DNA of 64,000 nucleotides from Avena insularis. Lineage: Eukaryota; Streptophyta; Magnoliopsida; Poales; Poaceae. The position numbers and the translations under genes are program-made. Position 1 is the stretch's first letter. Every line of letters starts with the position of its first letter. The notes under the pieces were generated by a model. The model was not told the DNA's origin, made no database searches, and saw only the letters and a program-made list of their open reading frames with translations. This document shows positions 35,692-48,905 of the stretch, piece after piece. The DNA is taken from NCBI GenBank assembly GCA_023614405.1, contig CM042685.1:186344257-186408256 (forward strand), in the 5' to 3' direction.

Positions 35692-38600
35692 TGTAGCATC
35701 CCAATTGTCTAACAATTGCAATGCTACTAGCCTAGTCTATATAATGGCCGCTTCCTATATATAATTGTTGCATCATAATTATATCATGCTCATGTCATCA
35801 TGCCACCTTGCATTTGAGCATCATATAAAACCCTTTTGTTTTGGTTCTTCTCTCATATGCATTATTAATTGTATTGCCTCTTGATATTGTTTTTGGTTAT
35901 TGATATATTGTTTAAATGCCCAAGTTGAGTTGGGGGCATATCTTTTATTCAACTCCATCACCTTTCCTTGTCACCACCTTATACTTCCACCATTCCTATA
36001 ACCCATGAGCTTGTAATTCTTTTTCTTTTGATTTTTATTCTAGCTCATGTGGGTTGGGTGGATCTAAATCTATAAATCCGTAGCTTGGCCCTTACCCCAT
36101 CTTTTGAGGATGCACATAATAAATGCCATGAGATTTTATTCTGTTTTCACAAGATTAACACATGGCATAAATACTTGCATGGGCCATGCAACCATCTCCA
36201 TCTTTTGTCCTCCTTTGTTTTTATTTGATTTTTGAGTGAATCATCCTCTATTCCTCCCTACCACTCCTTTTGCTTGATCTAGTTTGTTCTTGCTAAAAAA
36301 AAGCCACCACCACATCACCCTCTCTCTCTTTCCTCTTTCCTCATCAAAACCCTAAGCCAACCATCTCCCTCTCTCTCTCACCCTCTCCTCTCACCATGCC
36401 GAGGTGTCCCCTCTCCCTACCATGCTGGCCCCACCTGGCCACCCTTCCTCCCTGGTCCCACCTCAGCTCACCACCAACCCAAGCCCTAACCGAGCTACCC
36501 CTCCCTCTAACCCTAGCTCTAACCGAGCCTCCCTCTCCCTCTCTCCGTGCCTTGTGACCCCACCAGCCTGAGCCTGCCCTCTTGGACGCGTCCTGGCCCA
36601 CCTGCCATGCCCTACCTACCCAAGTCGAGCTCCAGCTCGAGCACGTGAAGAGGAGAAGGAAAAAGGTGGCCAAAGCCACCTTTATCTCCAACCGGATCCC
36701 CACGGCGCCTCCCCCTCCTCTTCTACTTTTCCTCTTTCCCCACGTCTCCTCTGCCTCTCCCAGATCCACCCTAGGGCCTTGCCCTCTCCCCTCTTTTTCT
36801 CCACCGACACCATCTCCCTCTCGCCGGACACCTTCTGCACCACCGCCGTTTCTTCGTTCCAACCGACGAGCGCGGCGTGGAGGTGGTCAAGGAGGCCGAG
36901 GAGGTTCTTCTGCTTCGCCCGGAGCACGACAGCGAGGAGGAGAAGCCCCACTTACCGCATGATGCAACGCTGCCGAAACCCTAATCTCGCCGGCCGCCAG
37001 CTCCGTCGATGATCTGCTGCGTCCCGCCCCGATCCGCTACTGTCAACCACCCCGCGGTGAGTCCCTCTCCCGCCTAGACATCCTCTGCCTCGCCGTAGAC
37101 CCTCTGCCCCGTCGGGCGTTTCATCGAACGCTCTCGGTGCGCCGTCGGCCGCTGGCGTCTGACCGCCTCTATGCCACGCCCCGCCTCACCTAGTTGGCCA
37201 TCCCCGTCCTAACAATGTTCTCAGCCTACCCCAGTGGCTACCGCCCCCTGCACACGCACCCTCACGTCCCCAGTTCGATCCCCCATGTCGCGCTCCGCGT
37301 CGGTCGGTCACCGATCGGTCGATCGGTTCAGAGAAGATCTACAGGGCCTGTTGCCACTTTACACATAGCCCCTCCTTTTATTTTTTCGCCTTAACCCGCG
37401 GTACACCGAGCCCCACCAGTCAGCCTCCCTGTCCATTTTACAAAAACACCCCCGCAGTTTTGCACACCCAACCCGCGCTCTAACACGCCCCTACCATGGT
37501 TCAAATGATCGCCCATGGACCACTAGCCGCTGGCCCACCTGTCAATCGCAGCGGCTAGGTAGCACCGCGGTGAGAAAGCCTTTTACGTGCGTGTTCGCCT
37601 TGATCGACTGGCCCCACCCATCGATTTGGGGCTAGGTGCGGCTGAGTAGAAAAGGGCCGCCTGCTTTTCTGTTTTAATAAAATGATTTCAGTATATGTTT
37701 TAATATAAATTTAAATCTGTTTTTAAAAACTTTTGAATTCTAAAACCAAATAGTACATGTAATATATGTTTTGAAATCAGAAAACTGTGAGGATTTCATA
37801 TATTCCCTTCAAAATATATTTTTAACACTTTAAATTTCGAGATGATTAAAATTACAATAAAATGCCCTTTGCCTTAATTAATTAATAACTTTTGTTTTAT
37901 AACTCCGAATTTGACAAATAATATGTATAAAATGATCAGCTCAACGAGACCTTTCTATTTATGCATTCCATGTTCTGAATTGCAGCATGCATCATATAAA
38001 TATAAAGTATACAGCAACTTATTTGAGGATAAAAGGTGACTAAAACACCATAAAATGCTTTATTCTTGTATTCCACACCTCACCCATGCCATGCTACATT
38101 ATTGCCATGCAAATTGTGCATCATTCATCATGGCATGATTGTTTGCTTGTCGCATTTTATTCATATGCTTGTGCACTTTATTTATGTTGGCCCTTGTTTG
38201 TTTGGTTCTTCTTCGAATAGACGTTGAGCAGGGGATATATCAAGAAACCCAGGAGCACTACCCAGATCCTTCTCTCGCTTCAACGAGGCTGCAAGCACTA
38301 CCACATGCTTGCATACATATAGTACCTATTTCCTCTATCTTATTCTTGCATCATGGAGTCGCGATTGCATTAATCTGAATCCCAAGTACTGCATAGCCTT
38401 TACTTTTAAACCCCACCGAAGCTTGTTCCTCCATCCCATGAGCCATTACTACAGGAGTTGATTGAGCCATGCGGGTCGTAGAAACATGTGTAGGGTATGT
38501 GAGTGTCGATGGATAACGAGGTACCTATACAACTTAACTTTGAGTAGTAATGGGATAACTAATGAAAGTGGCACGGTGAGCAATATCTGCTATTTGGTTT

Positions 38601-39997
38601 TCATGCTCACTTGTGTCCCTTGGGACCCAGTACTTGATTCCTGTTCCTTGAATATTCGCGCTATCCACATCCGGAGGCTTATGAACCCCCACGAGCGAGC
38701 TTGATTCATTCTTATTTCTTGGGGCCACAAGTAGTTTGGGGCTTTATTACTATCTGTACTTATGCCATGCTTTCTGCTTTATTTGATATTGTGCGAGCAC
38801 CTGTCTGTTTTGGATGCGGAGTGTTTTCGCGGTATCGACAAGCCCAGTCACACTTTCGGGTTCCCAGTCGTTTACAGCCCATGACGCAAACCGTGAGTCC
38901 GTCTCGGCGCCGGCCAACGTCGTTGCGGGGAGCTTAATGGGGTGGCCCCCGGAAATATTTCTGAATCCTGTGATCGCGTTGTCGTGAATGCCTCGTTGGG
39001 TTTTGATTTGGTTTTCGAGGTTGATCGAGTGTGTGTTGCTATTTGTGCACCCTATGAGGTAAATCTTTCTGAAAGCCGTGTCCGCGGTTATGGACGACTT
39101 GGAGCACAGTTTCTCGATCATAGACAAGTATAACTAAAGTACCGCTTTTAATTTGACTAAGTACTTGATTAGTAAATAGTGCAACACTCATGGAATGGAT
39201 AATAAAACTGCCAACGGATGGGGGGTTGTTCGTCCGCTTCCTCGTTGGTAAGCGAGGAGGAGGATGGATCTGTTAATATTACTGTTATAACCGTTGTTAT
39301 TAATTCACGGACATCCGTCTATCTTTGGTTAGGCGGATGGTTAGCGAGTATCTATAGAATTGTTAGGTGTTATCTTCTGCTGCAATTGCGTCACCCCAGG
39401 TTGTGTCCCCTTTAGAGGCATAAAGACTTGCTGAGTACCCCTAGGGTCTCACACGATAAATTGTTTGATTCAGATGGACAGGTAAACTCGCAAGACGGAT
39501 ACTGGGTGGAGGAGACGGACGATGTTGGCAACGATCATTCGGTGTAGAGATTCTAGGAACGGGGATCCGTGAGATCTGTGGGCGGGATGTGTTTAATTAT
39601 GGGGCATCTTATGCCGATTTGCTTCTTATCCGTACTCGGATCTTGTTTTTCGCTTCCGCCTGATACTCTGATGTTTGATGTATGAGGAGATATCCTAAAC
39701 TATTATATCTATCTAGGATATTTGGATCTTGCCGTATGGCGTTGCAATATTTCTATTTCTTTTAGATGGAATGGCTCTGAGGACTGTTGTATGGTGGCTT
39801 GCATACATACTCATTTGTGTATGTAGTTGATCCCTTCGCCTGCCGATTACGCCGCTCATTCTTGTCCCGATGTTTGAAAATGGTTAGGACGGCCGAAAGG
39901 TCTACCTGTGAGTGGCATTTGGCCCCACCGTACTATTCTAACCATTTCCGATCATCCAGGCCTGTAACTAAGAGCGTAATTCACCGAGGCAGTTACA
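35692..39997 (+). repeat. 5' LTR of element H
   Basis: This LTR is 4306 bp, from TGTAGCATCCC to GCAGTTACA. It contains an AT-rich head, CT-rich tracts at 36310-36400, a GC-rich exon-like part (36560-37500) with a GGTGAGT donor-like site at 37056-37062, an AT-rich part and the conserved GCCGTGTCCGCGGTTATGG motif near 39078. ORFs of up to 172 codons around 36344-37012 occur on both strands of the GC-rich part and recur in the other LTR, so none is called as a gene. Relative to the 3' copy it is altered in patches near 36945-37000, 37245-37300, 37490-37640 and 38440-39060. Confidence 0.92.
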
Positions 39998-39999
39998 AT

Positions 40000-40012
40000 T
40001 GGTATCAGAGCC
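40000..40012 (+). other. Primer-binding site of element H (tRNA-iMet)
   Basis: TGGTATCAGAGCC, an exact match to the initiator tRNA-Met complement, two bases after the LTR end. Confidence 0.92.
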
Positions 40013-40238
40013 ATCCCGACCTTCAGGGTCTCAGCCAAATGGTCGTTGTCAGTCTAGCAAATATTTTTGGTAGCTATGTATACTAGGGAAAAACAAAACG
40101 TGAGAGTAGGACTGCTTCCACTTTTCTTCTTAACAACCCACCCACCCTTTTCTGGTAAGGAAGTGTAACGTTTTCAATCCTCTTCTTAAAATTCAAACTA
40201 GGATTCACGTGTTCTGGGTTTCCGTAGTACCATAGAAA

Positions 40239-40256
40239 GTGTGTGTGTGTGTGTGT
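40239..40256 (+). repeat. (GT)9 microsatellite
   Basis: About nine GT units run uninterrupted inside the interior of element H. Confidence 0.85.
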
Positions 40257-43026
40257 AATTCCTTGTCTATCTGTTGCATCCAATTTGTTATCACAATCTG
40301 CCTTTGGTTATCAACTGTTGGTACATTCCATACTGACAGGCTTTTGAAAACCGGCGCGATCTATCTGACTCCTTGTTAACCGGTGCCATCTTCTTAAGGG
40401 TGTTCTTCCTTCTAGCATGCTTTCACAGAATGTGGAGTTGCTAATCTCTACCAGATAAGTGATTTTGCGCATCTATTGGTATTTTAATACCGAAAATGCG
40501 GAAATTTTTTCTTTCATACATCTGTGTTTCCACACTCCTTTCCAGTCGTGTGTGAAACATTATCTATCTCCCTTTTATCAGCATGTCCATGCTAACTCAT
40601 TCTTTTGTCACCGGCGCTTAATCCTAGAGTTTCATTTCATCTCCAATTCTCTTGGGCTAATTACATAACATGTGTCGATCCGATGCTGGTGATTGTAATT
40701 TGGTTCTCGGCATAGCTATATGACACTTATCATGAGTGGAATATGGAAAATGCAATCACCACTATCCTCCAAATGGTGACGGTTATCTCCTGTGATTTTG
40801 AGTACACCGTGATCATATCTATGCATATTCAAGCATCTTTGGCAATCCGGAGTTTCTCAAGGCACTACGGCGGTCTATCATCTGTCCATCATGCTGCACA
40901 TCTTTTTGAACTCCTTATCTGCAAAATTCTCTTTGAGACGAGGGAATTGCATCTTTTCGTCTCTGATAGCTTTGCTTAAGGTATGAGCTATCATCGGTTC
41001 TTATCCAAGATCTCTTTATCTTTGTAACCGGTGATCCGATCGACAATGTGAACCAGGTGGCATTTCCTGTTCTCTTCCGAAGGACCAGATAACCTATTCT
41101 GCCAGCGCATCTTCTTCAACAGGAATCCTTACTCGTAACGTCGATCTTTCAAAGAGCGTTGAGCTCAGAAAGTGTTTCGAGCATTTGTTCGTTTCTCTCG
41201 CCTCTTGAACTTGATATTCTGGGAATATCCTGTTCATCCATGGTGGTATATGTTGATAATATGCTTGCCTATTCGATATCAATGGAAGGACATGGAAGAT
41301 CATCTGTGTCTCTTTCTCTCAAGCTTCGTGAGCACTGCCTGTGTGCAAAGTCTCAAAGTGAGAATTCTGACTTTTTGAAGTCACCTATCTCGGCCACGTC
41401 CTTCTGCTAAATAGATCGCTTCAATCCTCGAATCAGCAAGTTCATTGTTAATTCCATCTTCCATCTTCAATCAAACCCGGAGTTTTCCTTGTTGGCGAGT
41501 TATCATCGTCGTTCCACCGTAGATTTCCTCAAAACTGCTAAATCTCTCTCAATCATTTCAAGAAGAACATGGAGTTCTTTCACCTCAGTCTCGTCAAGTG
41601 ATCTTTTGAAACCCTCTCGTTCTATCATCAATGCTCAATCCACCGGAGGCCATGAAGATTTTTCAGATCTTTTGTAATCCTTATGTTCAAGTGGTGCTAT
41701 CTTTTTCTTTGTCTGTGGAATCTTGCAGTTGTCTCCGTAATCTTCCTTCATATCTTTCTGGTGGCTTGGTACTTCCGACATGACGACAACATCATCATCT
41801 TTATCTATCTATGAATCTGGCGAATCATTTGCATCTATCCTTGTTTTCTAACGAAGTTCCATGAGTTATTGTCAATACCTTCAGTCTGTTTCGGTAGTTG
41901 GGTTGCATGGTTTTCTTATTCATGTGCGGAGTAATGCTTTGAGTGCGGGATGGAGTAGCTACCATACCACTACTCTTATCATTCGCTCTCGTACATTGAA
42001 TTGGTGAATTAATGTGATTTCACTCATTCCACGGAAGTTAGAAGTGGCCTTTATCCCTTGATACTTTTACTTCTGTCCTTGTTTTTTCGGAGTGCTCTCT
42101 CGAAGAAGGTAATCAATAATCTCTTGTTGGTGGGCTAGATGGAGCAAAATCTTCAATTATCTGGTGGAAACAAACGCAAACTCTTTTTTGTCCTCGTCAT
42201 TCTACCGATGCTTGGCATCCCCAAACAAGATGAAAGGAAACTATCTCTCTTTGTTTCATCAATCCTTTTTCTGTGGTAAAGCCAATTATGGTTGATGCCA
42301 TCAGCCGCAAATCTATTGCGTTAGCCTCAAGGCTAAAGAAAGCAATAAGTATCTCTACAATAAACTTCAGATCCTCCATATTCTTTGCTTCTCGGGATTC
42401 CACCATGATCTGGCTTCACATCCGTCTCTAGAAGTTATATCCGCGCACCTCAATTGCGTGATCCTTTGGTTCTTACCGGCGCAACAAGAATCTAATCCGA
42501 CGAAGTCTAACTAAATCTTTCTGTTGATATCAAGGGACTCTATTGTTTGAAGGCAATATTGTTTCCGTACTTCATTTCTCAAATCCGAGATAAGATAGAT
42601 GCTAGTGTCATAGTGGTTCAAAACCTCTCCAATCTAGCTCTTTTTCTTCCGGCGAGATAAAGATTCATCCTCTCTCATATCAGTAAATCTTTAATCTTAA
42701 CGGTGTGTCTTTCTTTATCCATGATACATCATCTTTTCCTTTTCTTTCACAAGTGGTTCTATTCTTTTATCATGTTTCTTGAGAAAACCGGAGCTACGTT
42801 CATCCTATCCTTCTTGTCTCACGATAATCCTACAATTCTTCTAATCCATTGTTCTTGAAGCAAAACGCAAGACTCGCAACAAGTCTAGCAAGTTTTGCAA
42901 GGTGTAGTGGTCGCACCATTCCATGGTTCATCAACTTGGGAACGTGAGGGTCACCTTCGTTCGAACACCCGCCTCTCCTTGTGTTGTTTTCTTTTTCCTA
43001 GGAATCTCGGGGCGAGATTCTTGTTT

Positions 43027-43039
43027 AGTGGGGGAGAGT
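43027..43039 (+). other. Polypurine tract of element H
   Basis: AGTGGGGGAGAGT directly precedes the TGTAGC start of the 3' LTR. Confidence 0.88.
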
Positions 43040-46000
43040 TGTAGCATCCCAATTGTCTAACAATTGCAATGCTACTAGCCTAGTCTATATAATGGCTGCT
43101 TCCTATATATAATTGTTGCATCATAATTATATCATGCTCATGTCATCATGCCACCTTGCATTTGAGCATCATATAAAACCCTTTTGTTTTGGTTCTTCTC
43201 TCATATGCATTATTAATTGTATTGCCTCTTGATATTGTTTTTGGTTATTGATATATTGTTTAAATGCCCAAGTTGAGTTGGGGGCATATCTTTTATTCAA
43301 CTCCATCACCTTTCCTTGTCACCACCTTATACTTCCACCATTCCTATAACCCATGAGCTTGTAATTCTTTTTCTTTTGATTTTTATTCTAGATCATGTGG
43401 GTTGGGTGGATCTAAATCTATAAATCCGTAGCTTGGCCCTTACCCCATCTTTTGAGGATGCACATAATAAATGCCATGAGATTTTATTCTGTTTTCACAA
43501 GATTAACACATGGCATAAATACTTGCATGGGCCATGCAACCATGTCCATCTTTTGTCCTCCTTTGTTTTTATTTGATTTTTGAGTGAATCATCCTCTATT
43601 CCTCCCTACCACTCCTTTTGCTTGATCTAGTTTGTTCTTGCTAAAAAAAAGCCACCACCACATCACCCTCTCTCTTTCCTCTTTCCTCATCAAAACCCTA
43701 AGCCAACCATCTCCCTCTCTCTCTCACCCTCTCCTCTCACCATGCCGAGGTTTCCCCTCTCCCTACCATGCTGGCCCCACCTGGCCACCCTTCCTCCCTG
43801 GTCCCACCTCAGCTCACCACCAACCCAAGCCCTAACCGAGCTACCCCTCCCTCTAACCCTAGATCTAACCGAGCCTCCCTCTCCCTCTCTCCGTGCCTTG
43901 CGACCCCACCAGCCTGAGCCTGCCCTCTTGGACGCGTCCTGGCCCACCTGCCATGCCCTACCTACCCAAGTCGAGCTCTAGCTCGAGCACGTGAAGAGGA
44001 GAAGGAAAAAGGTGGCCAAAGCCACCTTTATCTCCAACCGGATCCCCACGGCGCCTCCCCCTCCTCTTCTACTTTTCCTCTTTCCCCACGTCTCCTCTGC
44101 CTCTCCCAGATCCACCCCAGGGCCTTGCCCTCTCCCCTCTTTTTCTCCACCGACACCATCTCCCTCTCGCCGGACACCGTCTGCACCACCGCCGTTTCTT
44201 CGTTCCAACCGACGAGTGCGGCGTGGAGGTGGTCAAGGAGGCCGAGGAGGTTCTTCTGCTTCGCCCGGAGCACGACAGCGAGGAGGAGAAGCCCCACTTC
44301 TGCCCTTGATGCCGCCGCCGAAACCCTAATCTCGCGGCCGCCAGCGGCCGATGATCTGCGTCCCGCCCCGATCCGGTGCCGTCAACCACCCCGCGGTGAG
44401 TCCCTCTCCCGCCTAGACATCCTCTGCCTCGCCGTAGACCCTCTGCCCCGTCGGGAGTTTCATCGAACGCTCTCGGTGCGCCGTCGGCCGCTGGCGTCTG
44501 ACCGCCTCTATGCCACACCCCGCCTCACCTAGTTGGCCATCCCCGTCCTAACAACGTTCTCAGCCTACCCCAGTGGCTACCGCCCCCAGCGCGCACCCTC
44601 ACGTCCCCAGTTCGATCCCACAATAGCCGGCGCTCGGTCACCGATCGGTCGATCGGTTCAGAGAAGATCTACAGGGCCTGTTGCCACTTTACACATAGCC
44701 CCTCCTTTTATTTTTTCGCCTTAACCCGCGGTACACCGAGCCCCACCAGTCAGCCTCCCTGTCCATTTTACAAAAACACCCCCGCAGTTTTGCACACCCA
44801 ACCCGCGCTCTAACACGCCCCTACATCGACGCGGCGAGTTCGATAGCAGCCCGTGGACCACTAGCCGCTGGCCCACCTGTCAATCGCAGCGGCTAGGTAG
44901 CACCACGGTGAGAAAGCCTTTTCTGTGCGCGTGTCTGACCAGTCAGCACTGGCCCCACCCATCAGTGACTGGGGCTAGGTGCGGCTGAGTAGAAAAGGGC
45001 CGCCTGCTTTTCTGTTTTAATAAAATGATTTCAGTATATGTTTTAATATAAATTTAAATCTGTTTTTAATAACTTTTGAATTCTAAAACCAAATAGTACA
45101 TGTAATATATGTTTTGAAATCAGAAAACTGTGAGGATTTCATATATGCCCTTCAAAATATATTTTTAACACTTTAAATTTCGAGATGATTAAAATTACAA
45201 TAAAATGCCCTTTGCCTTAATTAATTAATAACTTTTGTTTTATAACTCCGAATTTGACAAATAATATGTCTAAAATGATCAGCTCGACGAGACCTTTCTG
45301 TTTATGCATTCCATGTTCTGAATTGCAGCATGCATCATATAAATATAAAGTATACAGCAACTTATTTGAGGATAAAAGGTGACTAAAACACCATAAAATG
45401 CTTTATTCTTGTATTCCACACCTCACCCATGCCATGCTACATTATTGCCATGCAAATTGTGCATCATTCATCATGGCATGATTGTTTGCCTGTCGCATTT
45501 TATTCATATGCTTGTGCACTTTATTTATGTTGGCCCTTGTTTGTTTGGTTCTTCTTCGAATAGACGCTGAGCAGGGGATATATCAAGAAACCCAGGAGCA
45601 CTACCCAGATCCTTCTCTCGCTTCAACTGAGCTGCCAGGCAAGCACTACCACATGCTTGCATACATATAGTACCTATTTCCTCTATCTTATTCTTGCATC
45701 ATGGAGTCGCGATTGCATTAATCTGAATCCCAAGTACTGCATAGCCTTTACTTTTAAACCCCACCGAAGCTTGTTCCTCCATCCCATGAACCATTACTAT
45801 AGGAGTTGATTGAGCCATGCGGGTCGTAGAACAGCATGTGTAGGGTATGTGAGTGTCTGATGGATAACGAGGTACCTATACAACTTAACCTGAGTAGTAA
45901 TGGGATAACTAATGAAAGTGGCACCGGTGAGCAATATCTATTATTTGGTTTTTCATGCTCACTTGTGTCCCGCAGGACCCCGAGTACTTGATTCCTGTTC

Positions 46001-47363
46001 CTTGAATATTCGTGCTATCCACATCCGGGAGGCTTATGAACCCCCCTGAGCCAGAGCTTGATTCATTCTTATTTCTTGGGGCCACAAGTAGTTTGGGGCT
46101 TTATTACTATCCTGTACTTATGCCATGCTTTACTGCTTTATTTGATATTGTGCGAGGAGCACCTGTACTGTTTTCGATGCGGAGTGTTTTCGCGGTATCG
46201 ACAAGCCCAATCACATTTTCGGGTTCCCAGTCGTTTACAGCCATTGACACAAACCTTGAGTCCGTCTCGGATCCGGCCAACTTCGTTGCGGGTAGCTTAA
46301 TGGGGTGGCCCCCTGAAATATTTCTGAATCCTGTGATCGCTTTGTCGTGAATGCCTTGTTGGGTTTTGATTTGGTTTTTCCGAGGTTGATCGAGTGTGTG
46401 TTGCTATTTGTGCACCCCTGCAGGGTAAATCTTTCTGAAAGCCGTGTCCGCGGTTATGGACGACTTGGAGCACAGTTTCTCGATCATAGACAAGTATAAC
46501 TAAAGTACCGCTTTTAATTTGACTAAGTACCTGATTAGTAAATAGTGCAACATTCATGGAATGGATAATAAAACTGCCAACGGATGGGGGGTTGTTCGTC
46601 CGCTTCCTCGTTGGTAAGTGAGGAGGAGGATGGATCTGTTAATATTACTGTTATAACCGTTGTTATTAATTCACGGACATCCGTCTATCTTTGGTTAGGC
46701 GGATGGTTAGCGAGTATCTATAGAATTGTTAGGTGTTATCTTCTGCTGCAATTGCGTCACCCCAGGTTGTGTCCTCTTTAGAGGCATAAAGACTTGCTGA
46801 GTACCCCTAGGGTCTCACAAGATAAATTGTTTGATTCAGATGGACAGGTAAACTCGCAAGACGGATACTGGGTGGAGGAGATGGACGATGTTGGCAACGA
46901 TCATTCGATGTAGAGATTCCGGGAACGGGGATCCGTGAGATCTGTGGGCGGGATGTGTTTAATTATGGGGCATCTTATGCCGATTTGCTTCTTATCCGTA
47001 CTCGGATCTTGTTTTTCGCTTCCGCCTGATACTCTGATGTTTGATGTATGAGGAGATATCCTAAACTATTATATCTATCTAGGATATTTGGATCTTGCCG
47101 TATGGCGTTGCAATATTTCTATTTCTTTTAGATGGAATGGCTCTGAGGACTGTTGTATGGTGGCTTGCATACATACTCATTTGTGTATGTAGTTGATCCC
47201 TTCGCCTGCCGATTACGCCGCTCGTTCTTGTCCTGATGTTTGGAAATGGTTAGGACGGCCGAAAGGTCTACCTGTGAGTGGCATTTGGCCCCACCGTACT
47301 ATTCTAACCATTTCCGATCATCCAGGCTTGTAACTAAGAGCGTAATTCACCGAGGTAGTTACA
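43040..47363 (+). repeat. 3' LTR of element H
   Basis: This LTR is 4324 bp and looks closer to the ancestral state than the 5' copy: near 46428 it keeps a CTGCAG core in the conserved module that the 5' copy has lost. The donor-like GGTGAGT is at 44396-44402. Confidence 0.92.
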
Positions 47364-47368
47364 TGAAG

Positions 47369-47690
47369 TGTGTTGAATAGGATTACAAGTCTACAACCAA
47401 CATGTTTGACTATGGCACTTTGAAGATGAAGGACTCCATGCTATATAGATATTTCTGCTGCATTGTAATGTTATAGCCAAATGAGCTATGTAAGATGTAA
47501 TGAATTATTTTATTCCTGGTTATAAAGTTGTACTATGACCTTTGTTTCTTGATATTACATCTTAAACTGTGGATGCTATCTATTGATCCAGGGACTAGCA
47601 TTGTAAACACAGGGATCTCTACCTTATAAAGGTTGGGACCACTAAAAATATCATCTTCAACTCATTGTGTCCACGACACATGTCAAAACA
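47369..47690 (+). repeat. Gypsy LTR E, part after the H insertion
   Basis: This continues LTR E after the duplicated TGAAG. It has the look of an LTR 3' end, with ATTGATCCAGGGACTAGC near 47580 and CCTTATAAAGGTTGGGACC near 47622, but no terminal CA plus PBS could be fixed. The end is set only approximately. Confidence 0.45.
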
Positions 47691-48905
47691 TTTCAATAGA
47701 ATGACTCATCATTCCAAGGTTTTCATAATCATTTGCTCCCATCTATAGTGATCAAGATTGGTTTAGCACTAGCATCTATGATTGAGGGTGTCACTATTTG
47801 ATGGGTGCTAATCAAGTGTAACTACCTACATCAAGTTCCAAGATCTTGATGACATCTTCCCTACTTTTCCACTATCACCAATTAATTAACTACTTGAACA
47901 ACTTTGATAAAAGGAAGAAGAGATAAAGCTTGCAAGTAAAACTGGGAAATGGTATAATCTAGGTGGTATCATAATACTATGCATAGTGAGGCTTGCATGG
48001 TTTAGCATGCTTAGTATAGCTTGCCTTGTATGGTAAGGTGGTCGAAGTTCTCTTCCTCTTCTTCGTAGAATTCTTCCTCCTCGTAGCCCGGATTGTTACT
48101 AGCGTCTATAAATAAATACGAGGTACACAATCACCAAATAATACTTAACTACTTCTATTTAACACACCAAGAGTCACAGTAGATGATCTAGCATCATCTC
48201 AACAAGAAAAGGGTGACAAGATTTTATTTATCTTATTTTAGAAAAGTAATTTCTACTCATTGAAAAGTTACTTAAGATTTAATATTCTCCAATTTAAATA
48301 AGGTATCATATGTATACATGTCATCACCACATATTCCAAAACTTGGGAATGTTTATCAATGCCATTTAGTAATATTTATGTGACTAGAAATGACGATAAA
48401 GCCATTCTTTAATTTTGATCCAGGACTACTGTATGCAAAATTATATATTTTTACAAATTCAGATAGGTCATGGACAATATGATTTTTGAGAGTTGGAATC
48501 AACTCAAAATCATTTATGGTTGATTTTAGAAAAAATGTTTGAAGTGATAAAAGCTACTGTCTTGTTATTTTTACCGAGGATGATCTATAGTTTCAAACTG
48601 TTTGAATCCAATGGGAGTGATTAGAGATTTTCATCTACTTTCTAACAATATTGGTTTCATTCAATTTGGTTTAGTGAATCTTTCTAAATTGATTTTCAAA
48701 GTTACCTATAGTATAGGATTTTGAAATAAAATAAAACCTAAGTTTGAATCTGCGGGCTTGCGCGGGAATGCTAACGGGCTGGCCCAACTATGCAATGCAC
48801 GCGCGGCGGGCTGCACCAGGGTTGGTCCCACTCGTCAGCGGCTGAGTTAAAACGAAAGGGTATCCTCTAATCTGGGCCGCACGATTAGAGCATGATCGAT
48901 GGCTC
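47691..48905 (-). repeat. Minus-strand Gypsy LTR fragment
   Basis: On the minus strand it runs from a GC-rich, TCTAATCGTGCGGCCCAGA-like part (48860-48900) through AT-rich sequence to a CTACGAGGAGGAAG module near 48070-48095 and CCCAGTTTTACTTGCAAGC near 47935. The same modules are seen in the fragment at 10270-11031. No genes and no primer site were found. Confidence 0.5.

Larger units (their letters stand above)
39998..43039 (+). pseudogene. Interior of element H with collapsed Tekay-type pol
   Basis: The PBS TGGTATCAGAGCC is at 40000-40012 and the PPT AGTGGGGGAGAGT at 43027-43039. Between them no frame is open, but pieces of a chromodomain Gypsy polyprotein can be read in order. An RT stretch at about 41190-41410 has VVYVDNMLAYS and KLREHCLCAK, matching the FIDDIL...KLREH..YAK pattern. 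A LASYHRR stretch follows near 41490. A GKAN...DAISRKS stretch near 42280-42330 matches the end of RNase H. A chromodomain-like GSSTWERE with a closing NLGARFLFSGGE lies near 42930-43035. Gag and integrase are not recognisable. Much of pol has been deleted. Confidence 0.7.
35692..47363 (+). mobile_element. Non-autonomous Tekay-like Gypsy element H with 4.3 kb LTRs
   Basis: An 11,672 bp element with LTRs 35692-39997 and 43040-47363, PBS, a 3.0 kb interior, PPT and a TGAAG target duplication (35687-35691 and 47364-47368). The size plan, very long LTRs around a short interior, recalls the large retrotransposon derivatives (LARDs) described in barley relatives. The interior still shows decayed Tekay pol traces, so it is a deletion derivative that must use foreign enzymes. 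LTRs are nearly identical over long stretches, implying recent movement, but differ in dense patches. Confidence 0.92.

Noticed and set aside
36344..37012. Long ORFs on both strands, up to 172 codons
   Set aside because: They lie in the GC-rich part of the H LTR, overlap one another on both strands, recur in the other LTR and match no family I recognise.
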